Assembly: GCA_017525245.1 (NCBI GenBank)
Contig: JAFXTE010000039.1
Coordinates: forward strand, 1 to 45,335
Direction: 5' to 3'
DNA length: 45,335 bases
DNA from: Bacteroidales bacterium
GTDB lineage: Bacteria; Bacteroidota; Bacteroidia; Bacteroidales; WCHB1-69
Of this stretch, positions 7,968 to 17,857 are shown piece by piece (the stretch's first letter is position 1; each line of letters opens with the position of its first letter). The notes under the pieces are model-generated. The model was not told the DNA's origin, did not search any database, and worked only from the letters and a program-made list of their open reading frames with translations. The translations under genes and the position numbers were made by a program.

Positions 7968-8854
7968 CGCCGCTTCTCGCAAAGATAACCCAATTTGTAT
8001 AGGTCAAACAACCGAATCTTCGGACGGGCGGAGTATAGATTTTTCAAAATGATTTTTTTTGAAATTTTATAAAAAAGACGATATAGCCATACAATCCGTA
8101 ACTTCTTTAATTTCTGATAGGTACGAAGTAATGCGATGCTCTTTTCTAAGGAATGGGTGGGCTTGACAAGCTCTGCGATTTTTAGAAGATTGTCGATGCT
8201 GTTTTCGGTCTGTTGCAGAAATGTTTTGGTGGGGCATACCACCTCGTGGCGAAGCGTGTTGTCGATATGCTTCACGATGATGCCGTGGTCTTCCAACTCC
8301 AATCCGAAAAGAGTATCCTCGTGACCATATCCTTGCAGGGTTTCGTTGAATTTTACCTTTTCAAATATCTTCTTTTTAATCAAGAAGTTAAAAGTTGAAA
8401 AGCTCTCGTTGGGATGCTGGTTTCTTTCCGCCGCAGGCCGCACTTCACGGGCGTAGCCGTAGGTCCAACGCAAAATACAATCCTTGCGGGGACGGCGCTT
8501 CCGGTATTCGTAGCCGCCCGACACCACGTCGGCAGGCAGCGCGGTGAGATATTTTTTGAGATAGTCTTTGTGCGAAACGCGCGTGTCGCAGTCCATAAAC
8601 AGCAGATACTCGTAACGGGCCTTTGCCGCCAGCGTGTTCCTTACCTTCGAACGGCCCAAGTTGATGTAACTCTGCAGGTAGGTGACATTGTCTTTGTAGT
8701 CCAAATGCGCGTTTTTGAGCTGATAGTCGTACTCCGATGCATCGTCCAGCAGCAAAATCTCGAAGGGAATACCTAACTGGGAGGCCTGTTTGTGCAGGTC
8801 TTTCACCAGCTGGTTCACGTCCCAGTTGTGGATGGCGATGCAGATAGAAAGCAT
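7964..8854 (-). CDS. Family 2 glycosyltransferase
   Basis: A GT-A fold glycosyltransferase, cytosolic or membrane-associated, adding a sugar from a nucleotide donor to a lipid or glycan acceptor. The 296 residues start with the GT2 signature MLSICIAIHNW and then EILLLDDASEYD (nucleotide binding). A DxD metal site follows in LLFMDCDTRVSHKDYL at about residue 92, then the acceptor-side GYGHEDTLFGLEL (an ED motif often acting as catalytic base). The C-terminal 70 residues are basic and Leu/Ile-rich (SKKIILKNLYSARPKIRL) and may sit on the membrane. The donor sugar cannot be told. It is the last gene of the gyrB-ftsE operon, 2 bases after ftsE. Its 3' half (7970-8400) is clearly more AT-rich than its 5' half. 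Confidence 0.88.
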   Translation of the reverse strand: MLSICIAIHNWDVNQLVKDLHKQASQLGIPFEILLLDDASEYDYQLKNAHLDYKDNVTYLQSYINLGRSKVRNTLAAKARYEYLLFMDCDTRVSHKDYLKKYLTALPADVVSGGYEYRKRRPRKDCILRWTYGYAREVRPAAERNQHPNESFSTFNFLIKKKIFEKVKFNETLQGYGHEDTLFGLELEDHGIIVKHIDNTLRHEVVCPTKTFLQQTENSIDNLLKIAELVKPTHSLEKSIALLRTYQKLKKLRIVWLYRLFYKISKKIILKNLYSARPKIRLFDLYKLGYLCEKRR

Positions 8855-8856
8855 GG

Positions 8857-9654
8857 TTACAGCATCGTGTCGATCAGGTTCCCGTCTTCGATGCAGATGG
8901 TGCGCGAGGTGAACTTGTCGATCATGGTGAAGTTGTGGGTGCTCATCAGCACGGTGGTGCCTTGCTCGCGGTTAATGTCATGCAGCAGCTGGAAAATCTC
9001 TTCCGCCGTGATGGGGTCGAGGTTGCCGGTCGGCTCGTCGGCGAGGATGACCTCCGGACGGTTGAGGAGCGCCCGGGCGATGCACACGCGCTGCTGTTCG
9101 CCACCAGAGAGTTGGAACGGGTACTTGAAGTCTTTGGTTTCCAGATGCACTAACTTCAGCACCTCCTGCACGCGCTCTTCCATCTCGCGGGTGTTTTTCC
9201 ACCCCGTGGCCTTCATCGCCGCGATGAGGTTCTCCTTCACGGTTTTGTCCACCAGCAGCTGGTAGTCCTGGAAGATGACTCCTAACTTGCGGCGCAGGAA
9301 GGGAATCTTGCGGTTTTTGATCTTCTTGAGGTCGAAACCCGCGCACATGGCTTCACCGCTCTTGATGGGCAGTTCGGCCAAGAGGTGGCGCAAGATGGAG
9401 GACTTGCCCGAACCGGTCTTGCCTACCAGATACACAAATTCACCCTCATGGATGGTGAAGGAAACATGCGACAATACCGGAATCTTCTTCTGGTAGATGT
9501 CCACATCCTTCAGCTCGATGGAGACCTTGCGCTCCGGCTCTGAGGGTAGGGGGGCGGGAGCCTCTTCTGTGACGGGCTCTTGGTTCAACTGCGCATCCGT
9601 GAAGATGTTGTCGGCTGCAATGGGGGTGTTCTGAGGATTTTCGTTTTCAGGCAT
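8857..9654 (-). CDS. ftsE: FtsE-like ABC transporter ATP-binding protein with N-terminal extension
   Basis: The ATPase of an FtsEX-type complex, which controls cell-wall hydrolysis at division. From about residue 43 it is a standard ABC domain: Walker A GKTGSGKSS (Lys84), Q-loop region GVIFQDYQLLVDKTVKENL, signature LSGGEQQRV, Walker B VILADEPTGNLDP and the H-loop STHNF. The order and the RRKLGVIFQDYQLL stretch are FtsE-like. The first 40 residues are an added acidic, Pro/Gln-rich and probably disordered tail (AQLNQEPVTEEAPAPLPSEP), unlike the usual FtsE of about 220 residues. No ftsX adjoins it. It lies 11 bases after gyrB and 2 bases before the glycosyltransferase. The nearest FtsX-fold protein (4382-5665) looks like LolC/E and is on the other strand. 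Confidence 0.88.
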   Translation of the reverse strand: MPENENPQNTPIAADNIFTDAQLNQEPVTEEAPAPLPSEPERKVSIELKDVDIYQKKIPVLSHVSFTIHEGEFVYLVGKTGSGKSSILRHLLAELPIKSGEAMCAGFDLKKIKNRKIPFLRRKLGVIFQDYQLLVDKTVKENLIAAMKATGWKNTREMEERVQEVLKLVHLETKDFKYPFQLSGGEQQRVCIARALLNRPEVILADEPTGNLDPITAEEIFQLLHDINREQGTTVLMSTHNFTMIDKFTSRTICIEDGNLIDTML

Positions 9655-9665
9655 GGCGGGTGGGA

Positions 9666-11660
<1,995 letters not shown>

Positions 11661-11671
11661 TTATAACACTG

Positions 11672-11679
11672 CAAAGGTA
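11672..11679 (-). promoter_or_regulatory. -7 promoter element of the gyrB operon
   Basis: Read on the minus strand the site is TACCTTTG, a full TAnnTTTG match, followed by a leader of about 30 bases. It begins one base after the T-run of the recQ terminator, so the two signals are back to back. Confidence 0.7.
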
Positions 11680-11680
11680 C

Positions 11681-11727
11681 AAAAAAAATCTCACTTTTTC
11701 GCCATTTTTAAGACAAAAAAAGTGAGA
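11681..11727 (-). terminator. Intrinsic terminator of recQ
   Basis: On the minus strand, arm TCTCACTTTTT (11727-11717), a 17-base loop, arm AAAAAGTGAGA (11699-11689) and eight T (11688-11681) form a perfect 11-bp stem with a U-run, 25 bases after the recQ stop. It should insulate gyrB from recQ transcription. Confidence 0.8.
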
Positions 11728-11752
11728 AATTTTAATGGGTAAAAATGAGGGA

Positions 11753-13948
11753 TCAATTGCCCAAATCCGACATGAATTTGATCTTCATAATTCGGATTTC
11801 TTCCATCGTATATTCACCCTCTCCCAACTCCTCAAGTGCCTCATCTACAGAGTCTGACTCGGCATTATGGAAGTAGTCGAGGATCTCTTCCTGATGGTAG
11901 GGTTCGATATACTCATTGATGTAATAGTCGATGTTGATTTTGGCGCCCGAGGCCACGATGCTCTCAATCTCCGTCAGCAGCTCGTCCATGTCCAAACCCT
12001 TGGCGATGGCGATGTCTTCGAAGTTGATTCTTCGGTCGATGTTCTGGATGATATAGACCTTGAGGGCCGACTTGTTCACCACCGATTTTACCACAAAGTC
12101 TTGCGGACGCTCGATCTCATTTTCTTCCACGTACTTCTTGATGAGTTCGATAAACTCATGCCCGTACTTTTGTGCCTTTCCGGTGCCCACGCCACTGATG
12201 TGCGTCATCTCTTCGATGCTGGTGGGGTACTGGGTACACATATCCTCCAGAGAGGTGTCTTGGAAGATGACAAACGGAGGGATGTTTTCGCGTGTGGCGA
12301 TGGTCTTGCGGAGGTCTTTCAACAGCGAGAAGAGGATGTTGTCGATGGCCTCTCCCTTGTTGGGAATCATCTCTTCATCCACCTCTTCATCCTGCTCTTC
12401 GGTGACCGGCTTCGTGATCATGATGGAGTAAGGATTGCGCATGTAGCGTTCGCCTTTCTCCGTTACCTTCAGCAGGCCATAGTTCTCCACATCTTTCACC
12501 ACCAACTCGTCGAAGATGGCCAGCCGAATCACATTCAGCCAGAATTTGGCATCATAGTCCATCCCTTCGCCAAACTGTTTCAACTTATTGTGTTTGAACT
12601 TGGTGATGGAGGTGGTCTTGTTGCCTGTGAGGATATCTACAATATGATCCTCCTTGAACTGTTGTTTCACCGTCTGGATGACCTCGATGGCCAACTGTAT
12701 CTGTTCGGAGGCGTTCATCTTGGGCTTGGGATGACAGCAGTTGTCGCAGTTGTGACAGTTGTCCTCCTCATATTTCTCACCAAAATAGTGCAGCAGGTGT
12801 TTCCGGCGGCAACTGGTGGACTCGGCGTAGGCAGAGGTCTCTGCCAACAGCTGTTTCACAATCTCCTGCTCGGCCACCGCCTTCTTGGTGGAGAATTTCT
12901 CCAACTTGTAGAGGTCTTTGTAATCATAAAAGGCGATGCATTTTCCCTCTCCCTCGTCGCGTCCCGCACGACCGGTCTCCTGATAGTAGCCCTCCAAACT
13001 CTTCGGCATGTCATAGTGGATTACAAACCGCACATCCGGCTTGTCAATGCCCATACCAAAAGCGATGGTGGCCACAATCACATCACACTTCTCCATCAAA
13101 AAGGCATCCTGGTTCTCCACACGGGTCTTCGAATCGAGTCCGGCATGATAGGGGAGCGCACGTATTTTGTTAACCTGTAGAAAATTAGCAAAGTCTTCCA
13201 CCTTCTTTCTGCTCAAGCAGTAGATGATGCCCGATTTGCCAGGGTTGTCTTTGATGAATTTTACAATCTCCTTGTCGATATTCTTGGTCTTCTCCCTGAT
13301 TTCATAATAGAGATTCGGACGGTTGAAGGAGGATATGAAAACCTTGGCTTTGTCCATGCCGAGGTTTTTCTGAATATCGTTCTGCACCTTCGGGGTGGCG
13401 GTGGCCGTCAGCGCGATGACCGGCACCTTGGCGCCAATGGAGTCGATGATGTTGCGGATGCGGCGGTACTCGGGACGGAAATCGTGACCCCATTCCGAGA
13501 TACAGTGTGCCTCATCAATGGCGTAAAAAGAGATATTGATGGCCTTGAAGAAATCCACATTTTCCTCTTTGGTGAGCGACTCCGGTGCCACATAGAGCAG
13601 CTTGGTCTTGCCGTTCAGCAGGTCTTCACGCACGGTGTTGATCTCTGACTTGGAGAGGGAGGAGTTGAGGAAGTGCGCCACACCGCTTTCCGTGCTGTAG
13701 TTGCGGATGGCATCCACCTGGTTCTTCATCAGCGCGATGAGCGGCGAGATGATGATGGCCGTGCCTTCGCTCATGAGCGCGGGCAGCTGATAGCACATCG
13801 ACTTGCCGCCGCCGGTCGGCATGATGACAAAACAGTCGTTGCCGTCCATCAGCGATTTGATGATTTCGAGCTGGTTACCTTTGAACTGACTAAATCCGAA
13901 GATTTTCTTCAGCATTTTTTTGATGTCCTTCTCGGTGTACTTCTGCAT
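11753..13948 (-). CDS. recQ: ATP-dependent DNA helicase RecQ
   Basis: A 3'-5' superfamily 2 helicase for recombination and replication-fork repair. The 731 residues from MQKYTEKD contain Walker A PTGGGKSMCYQLPA (Lys49), the DEAH box AIDEAHCISEWGHDFRPEY, motif III TATATP and motifs V/VI AFGMGIDKPDVRFVIHYD and YYQETGRAGRDE. The zinc-binding cysteines of the RecQ-C region follow (CRRKHLLHYFG and CHNCDNCC). Then come a winged-helix part, an HRDC domain (DLRKTIATRENIPPFVIFQD) and an extra C-terminal helical domain with an acidic end. The start at 13948 is chosen because it matches the family N-terminus; an in-frame ATG at 14005 would add 19 unrelated residues. A minus-strand TAACTTTG at 14034-14041 could serve either start. 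Confidence 0.95.
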   Translation of the reverse strand: MQKYTEKDIKKMLKKIFGFSQFKGNQLEIIKSLMDGNDCFVIMPTGGGKSMCYQLPALMSEGTAIIISPLIALMKNQVDAIRNYSTESGVAHFLNSSLSKSEINTVREDLLNGKTKLLYVAPESLTKEENVDFFKAINISFYAIDEAHCISEWGHDFRPEYRRIRNIIDSIGAKVPVIALTATATPKVQNDIQKNLGMDKAKVFISSFNRPNLYYEIREKTKNIDKEIVKFIKDNPGKSGIIYCLSRKKVEDFANFLQVNKIRALPYHAGLDSKTRVENQDAFLMEKCDVIVATIAFGMGIDKPDVRFVIHYDMPKSLEGYYQETGRAGRDEGEGKCIAFYDYKDLYKLEKFSTKKAVAEQEIVKQLLAETSAYAESTSCRRKHLLHYFGEKYEEDNCHNCDNCCHPKPKMNASEQIQLAIEVIQTVKQQFKEDHIVDILTGNKTTSITKFKHNKLKQFGEGMDYDAKFWLNVIRLAIFDELVVKDVENYGLLKVTEKGERYMRNPYSIMITKPVTEEQDEEVDEEMIPNKGEAIDNILFSLLKDLRKTIATRENIPPFVIFQDTSLEDMCTQYPTSIEEMTHISGVGTGKAQKYGHEFIELIKKYVEENEIERPQDFVVKSVVNKSALKVYIIQNIDRRINFEDIAIAKGLDMDELLTEIESIVASGAKINIDYYINEYIEPYHQEEILDYFHNAESDSVDEALEELGEGEYTMEEIRIMKIKFMSDLGN

Positions 13949-14033
13949 GATTGTCTTTGGATTAAAAACGCAAACAGACCCGATGGAGTGACTGATTGCG
14001 AACACGCCTGACAGCCATTGTCCATCAGATTGA

Positions 14034-14041
14034 CAAAGTTA
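14034..14041 (-). promoter_or_regulatory. -7 promoter element of recQ
   Basis: TAACTTTG on the minus strand fits TAnnTTTG. It lies in the 134-base gap between hldD and recQ and gives a leader of about 80 bases to the preferred start at 13948. Confidence 0.55.
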
Positions 14042-14082
14042 TAAATATTTATTGAAATGGAAGGCTATTTGCGCAAAAAATA

Positions 14083-15048
14083 TCAAAAAAATTTATTCTT
14101 TAATAAAAATTCTGATACATAGTCAGTTACACCATTTTCAAGGGAGTGAAATTCGTGATTGCACCCGCTTTCTTTGATTTTTTCCATCCGTGCTTCGGTG
14201 AAATATTGGTATTTGTCACGAATATCTTCAGGAATATCTACATATTCGATGACCGGTTCGCGGCCCATGGCATGGAAGGTGGCGGTGGCGAGGTCGAGGA
14301 AGGTGCGAGCCTTCCCGGTGCCGAGGTTGAAGATACCATTAGGATGGGAGTTGCGGCTGAACCAGTAAAGAACATCCACCACATCTTTCACGTAGATGAA
14401 GTCGCGGCGCTGCTGACCGTCGGCGTAGTCGGGACGGTGCGAGCGGAACAGTTTCACCTTGCCCGTTTCGTTGATCTGGTGGAACGAGTGGAAGATGACC
14501 GAGGCCATCCTTCCCTTGTGGTACTCGTTGGGACCATATACGTTGAAGAACTTGAAGCCGGCCCAGAGCGGGGGCATCTTCCCCTGCTTCAGAATCCACT
14601 TGTCGATCTCGTTCTTCGATTTCCCATAGGGGTTGAGGGGTTGCAACTGCGGAATGATGGATTCGTCATCCACATAACCCAACTCTCCGCCGCCGTATGT
14701 TGCTGCCGATGAGGCATATAGTAGCGGTATGCGATACTGCGTGGCGAATGACCACATCTCTTGAGTATAACCCACATTCAGCCGCTCGAACACCGAGTAG
14801 TCCATCTCGGTGGTGTCGGTGCGGGCCCCGAGGTGGATGATGCAGGTGATATGTTGGGCATTGGCATGTGCCCATGCGAAAAAGTCGTCGCGATGAATCT
14901 TGTCGGCGTACTGCTTGTCCTGCCAGTTGGCCTTTTTGCTCTCTTTCGAGAAGTCGTCCACGAGGATGAGGTCGTGGTGGTTTTCGTGGTTGAGTTTGCT
15001 GGCCATACAACTTCCGATGAAGCCGGCCGCGCCTGTAATGACGATCAT
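14083..15048 (-). CDS. hldD: ADP-L-glycero-D-manno-heptose 6-epimerase
   Basis: This enzyme converts ADP-D-glycero-D-manno-heptose to the L form for the LPS inner core, using bound NADP. The 321 residues are a complete extended short-chain dehydrogenase: the nucleotide site ITGAAGFIGS at the N-terminus, the acidic LVDDFS after beta-2, LGARTDTTE, the catalytic YASSAATYGGG and PYGKSKNEID (Tyr-x-x-x-Lys), the substrate region FFNVYGPNEYHKGRMASVIF and RRDFIYVKDVVDV. The NEYHKGRMASV segment is characteristic of HldD. It is downstream of porK with a 79-base gap that contains a palindrome, so it could be cotranscribed. A heptose LPS step beside T9SS genes is plausible because T9SS cargo is linked to anionic LPS, but the link is inference. 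Confidence 0.93.
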   Translation of the reverse strand: MIVITGAAGFIGSCMASKLNHENHHDLILVDDFSKESKKANWQDKQYADKIHRDDFFAWAHANAQHITCIIHLGARTDTTEMDYSVFERLNVGYTQEMWSFATQYRIPLLYASSAATYGGGELGYVDDESIIPQLQPLNPYGKSKNEIDKWILKQGKMPPLWAGFKFFNVYGPNEYHKGRMASVIFHSFHQINETGKVKLFRSHRPDYADGQQRRDFIYVKDVVDVLYWFSRNSHPNGIFNLGTGKARTFLDLATATFHAMGREPVIEYVDIPEDIRDKYQYFTEARMEKIKESGCNHEFHSLENGVTDYVSEFLLKNKFF

Positions 15049-15075
15049 GATAGAGTGGGTTTACATTTAAAATAT

Positions 15076-15102
15076 ATCGAGACGCGAATTTCGCGTCTCG
15101 AT
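15076..15102. repeat. Perfect palindrome (GAGACG type) between porK and hldD
   Basis: Arm ATCGAGACGCGAA at 15076-15088 is the exact reverse complement of 15090-15102, with one central base. It has no U-run on either strand (minus side ATATATTTTAAAT), so it is a weak terminator at best. Its core GAGACGCG...CGCGTCTC resembles the palindromes at 33694 and 44715. It could be a dispersed REP-like element or an mRNA-stability hairpin between two genes. Confidence 0.8.
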
Positions 15103-15127
15103 GGTTGTTTTTGATAAAAGGTTCAGA

Positions 15128-16630
15128 TTAACGGGTGGTGCCACCGCCGGAGGGGGTGCCCAGACGGGCCATGGCGCAGCGGAAGCCGATGTATTTGGTG
15201 GACTCGTCCTCTTCGAGGTAACGGCGCTGACCGGGAGCTGCATAGTACTGCGGGTCGATCCAGGAGCCGCCCTTATACACTCTGGAGTGGTCGCCGACCA
15301 TGGAGTACTCGAACGGGGTGACCATGTCTTTCGGATACATGGTGGTGGTAGCGTCGCTGGATTCTTTCTTCCAGTCCTCGGTCTCGATCTGGGAAGCCCA
15401 GTCGCCATCGAGGTAGTTGATGTTGTCGGCGGCGCGGTAGTTTCTTCTTCTGTCGTTCTTGAAGTCGGAGACGGGCACCATCGGGATCTTACCCACGCTG
15501 TCGCGGTCTTCCACCATGCCGGAGCCATCGTCCAACAGTTTCATGGTCTCATAGTAGTTACCTCTGAAGGGGTTGTATTCATACACTTCATCGTGTGAGG
15601 TCTGTCTGTAAACGTCCATCACCCATTCTGCGACGTTGCCGCCCATGTTGTAGAGGCCAAAGTCGTTGGGCCAGTAGGAGTTGACCGGTGCTGGGCCGTC
15701 GGAAGCGTCGTTCAGGTAGCCGGCCACACCCATGAGGTCGCCACGGCCGCGGCGGGTGTTGGCAACAAAGTCACCATAGTAGCGCTTGTCGTCGGTACGG
15801 GTGTAGTGACCATTCCACGGATAGAGCTTTCTCTCGAGCACACGCTCGTTGAGGGTGTTGCCGATGAGAGCGTAGGCGGCGTACTCCCACTCAGCCTCGG
15901 TGGGGAGGCGGTAGCGGGGCAGCAAGATGCCGTCCTCCATCTTCACGTTGCGGTAGTCGCCCGTGGAGATGTTGGTGAGACGGTTGTCGGTCTCCATCTC
16001 GTAGGAGTCATATACCAGATATGCGTCGGTGGTGAAGTAGAGTTCCGGTGACGGGTCTGGGTTCCAGTCGATGAATCCCAAGTCCACGAGAATCTGCTCG
16101 TTGACACGGTCGGTACGCCATGCGGCGTAGTTGGTGGCCTGCAGCCAGTTCACACCCACAACCGGATAGTGGTTGTAAGCGGGATATCTGAAGTAGTATT
16201 CCACCTCTTTCTCGGCGTAAGCCAACTTCTCGCGCCATACGTTCTCATCGGGACGAGCCTCGTCGACGATGGTCTTGAGGTCGGCGGGAAGGAACACGCG
16301 CTCGAGCCAGTAGAGATATTCGCGGTAGTCGAGGTTGCTGATCTCACACTCATCCATGTAGAAGGAGGAGATGGTGACACGGCGGGGGTTGTTGCCCCAC
16401 TCGTACATGACATCCTCTTCCACGCGGCCGTAGGTGAAAGTACCACCTTCAATCAGCACGAGACCGGGACCAGTAGCCTGTTCTACGAACGGATACACTT
16501 CAAAGCCGCCGTTTTCTGCATTGTTGTATTCCCAGCCAGTAGTGGGAGAATACTCCTTTTTACAGGAGCTGAACAGCAGGGCCGTTGCAGCGATCAGCAG
16601 TAAACCGGAAATTTTGCTCATCTTCTTCAT
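15128..16630 (-). CDS. porK: T9SS outer-membrane lipoprotein PorK/GldK
   Basis: PorK/GldK forms, with PorN, the large periplasmic ring under the outer membrane in the T9SS. The 500 residues begin with a lipoprotein signal ending LLFSSC (Cys23). The body is a formylglycine-generating-enzyme-like (sulfatase-modifying) fold used structurally: GPGLVLIEGGTFTYGR, FYMDECEISNLDYREYL, YNHYPVVGVNWLQATNYAAW, RYRLPTEAEWEYAA, NDFGLYNMGGNVAEWVMDVY, and near the end YKGGSWID and YIGFRCAMARL. The insertion between the first two motif blocks is typical of GldK. The last 10 residues are Gly/Thr-rich. porP lies 55 bases upstream on the same strand. Downstream is hldD rather than porL, which is unusual. Confidence 0.9.
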   Translation of the reverse strand: MKKMSKISGLLLIAATALLFSSCKKEYSPTTGWEYNNAENGGFEVYPFVEQATGPGLVLIEGGTFTYGRVEEDVMYEWGNNPRRVTISSFYMDECEISNLDYREYLYWLERVFLPADLKTIVDEARPDENVWREKLAYAEKEVEYYFRYPAYNHYPVVGVNWLQATNYAAWRTDRVNEQILVDLGFIDWNPDPSPELYFTTDAYLVYDSYEMETDNRLTNISTGDYRNVKMEDGILLPRYRLPTEAEWEYAAYALIGNTLNERVLERKLYPWNGHYTRTDDKRYYGDFVANTRRGRGDLMGVAGYLNDASDGPAPVNSYWPNDFGLYNMGGNVAEWVMDVYRQTSHDEVYEYNPFRGNYYETMKLLDDGSGMVEDRDSVGKIPMVPVSDFKNDRRRNYRAADNINYLDGDWASQIETEDWKKESSDATTTMYPKDMVTPFEYSMVGDHSRVYKGGSWIDPQYYAAPGQRRYLEEDESTKYIGFRCAMARLGTPSGGGTTR

Positions 16631-16685
16631 TGCTTCAAAAATTTATAGTTCTAACGATGATTATTCAAATTTATTATGATGGGGA

Positions 16686-17675
16686 TTAGAATGTGGGGCA
16701 GACCAAGTCTTTCATCACCCTCTTTCTTTCGGGACAGGGCAGCAACAGCTGGAGAGAAACTTCGTGTGCGCCACCGGAAAGGTTGGCCAGCTTGGAGACC
16801 GTAAGGTCGTAGGAATAAGCCACGCGGACGCGTTCATGCTGCAAACCGAACATGAAGATCACAGCATCGGGGTTGCGGAAGCTCTGGCGATACCAAATAC
16901 CCACTGCGAAAGGATAGTAGTTGAGGTAAAAACCATAGTTCAGCTGATGGAACTCCATCTGATGCTGGTAAATGATGTTCGGACTGATGGAGATGTCGCC
17001 GAAGGAACGGCTCTTGCGGCTGCGGCGTTTCAGATCGAAATAACCTCCCACATGGGCGGTCCACTTGATGGGCAGACGGCTCACCGAGATGAAACCTTCG
17101 TACGGACGGGTGACGTGGTTGACAGCCAGACCGAAGTAGAAGTTCTTGGTATAACCGATGAAACCGGCGGAGAAGTCGGCGATGGCCTTCGACTGCTTGG
17201 CGGGTGCCGTCTCGTTGGTCTCATACACAAAACCGTATTTGGGGTCGATCATATCGCCAAAGGTCAGCTTGTCCCAATTCAGAGATTTCTGCTGGAAGGT
17301 GGCCTGCAAAGCGAAACGCATGCTGAACTTGCGCGTCACTTTCAACTTGTAAGAATAAATGATACTGGCTGCGTAGGTGTTGATGGTGCCTTGCCCCTGG
17401 TGGTCGCCCATGAACAGCACACCGATACCGCCCGCCAACTTGTCAAAATGCTGGTCGTAAGAGGCGGAGTAGGTGAGGTAGGTGCCATGGATGTTGGGCC
17501 ACTGGTCGCGGAAATGCGCCGTGATACGCGGACATACATTCGTACCGGCAAACGCAGGGTTCAAATACAGAGGATTGGCATAGAATTGGGAAAAGTGCGG
17601 ATCTTGTGCCGAAACTTTCGTGCCACTGACCAACGCCAGCAACAGGAGCCCCATAACGCAAATGATCTTTTTCAT
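16686..17675 (-). CDS. porP: T9SS outer-membrane protein, PorP/SprF family
   Basis: PorP/SprF proteins are outer-membrane barrels that bind the PorK/PorN ring or particular cargo. The 329 residues show a signal peptide (1-23, ending GTKVSAQ). The family hallmark QDPHFSQFYANPLYLNPAFAG follows directly, then repeated amphipathic strands (GTYLTYSASYDQHF, GGIGVLFMGDHQGQGT, FYFGLAVNHVTRPYEGF, LNYGFYLNYYPFAVGIWYR). It is the first gene of the minus-strand unit porP-porK and is divergent from porU across a 182-base region with -7 elements on both strands. Because porK is next to it, it is likely the core PorP and not a cargo-specific SprF paralogue, but that is an inference from position. Confidence 0.88.
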   Translation of the reverse strand: MKKIICVMGLLLLALVSGTKVSAQDPHFSQFYANPLYLNPAFAGTNVCPRITAHFRDQWPNIHGTYLTYSASYDQHFDKLAGGIGVLFMGDHQGQGTINTYAASIIYSYKLKVTRKFSMRFALQATFQQKSLNWDKLTFGDMIDPKYGFVYETNETAPAKQSKAIADFSAGFIGYTKNFYFGLAVNHVTRPYEGFISVSRLPIKWTAHVGGYFDLKRRSRKSRSFGDISISPNIIYQHQMEFHQLNYGFYLNYYPFAVGIWYRQSFRNPDAVIFMFGLQHERVRVAYSYDLTVSKLANLSGGAHEVSLQLLLPCPERKRVMKDLVCPTF

Positions 17676-17726
17676 ATCCAGTGTTTTATTCTAATTCAGA
17701 TATTTTGGCATACTATGTTAAAGTCG

Positions 17727-17734
17727 CAAAAATA
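17727..17734 (-). promoter_or_regulatory. -7 promoter element for porP
   Basis: On the minus strand the site reads TATTTTTG (TAnnTTTG). It lies 52 bases before the porP start in the porP/porU divergent region; no good -33 box is visible. Confidence 0.5.
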
Positions 17735-17788
17735 CAATTTTATTGTTTAACTTACGTGGTTTTCTCTAAAAAGTTATCAACATTTTTT

Positions 17789-17796
17789 ATTTTTTG
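17789..17796 (+). promoter_or_regulatory. -7 promoter element for porU
   Basis: TATTTTTG on the plus strand, 62 bases before the porU start. The region is AT-rich, so chance matches are easier here than elsewhere. Confidence 0.4.
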
Positions 17797-17857
17797 CAAT
17801 TTTATAAAATGCCATTCGTTTAATTGATGCTTTTCTCGTAACATTATATAACGATAT

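Noticed and set aside
581-8110. A 15-base match (AATCCGTAACTTCTT) between the leader at about 580 and the GT2 gene at about 8095
   Set aside because: One match of this length is expected by chance in a window this size, and it does not extend.
13949-14005. Upstream ATG as the start of recQ
   Set aside because: The added 19 residues have no counterpart in the family; MQKYTEKD at 13948 matches the usual start, although the promoter would allow either.
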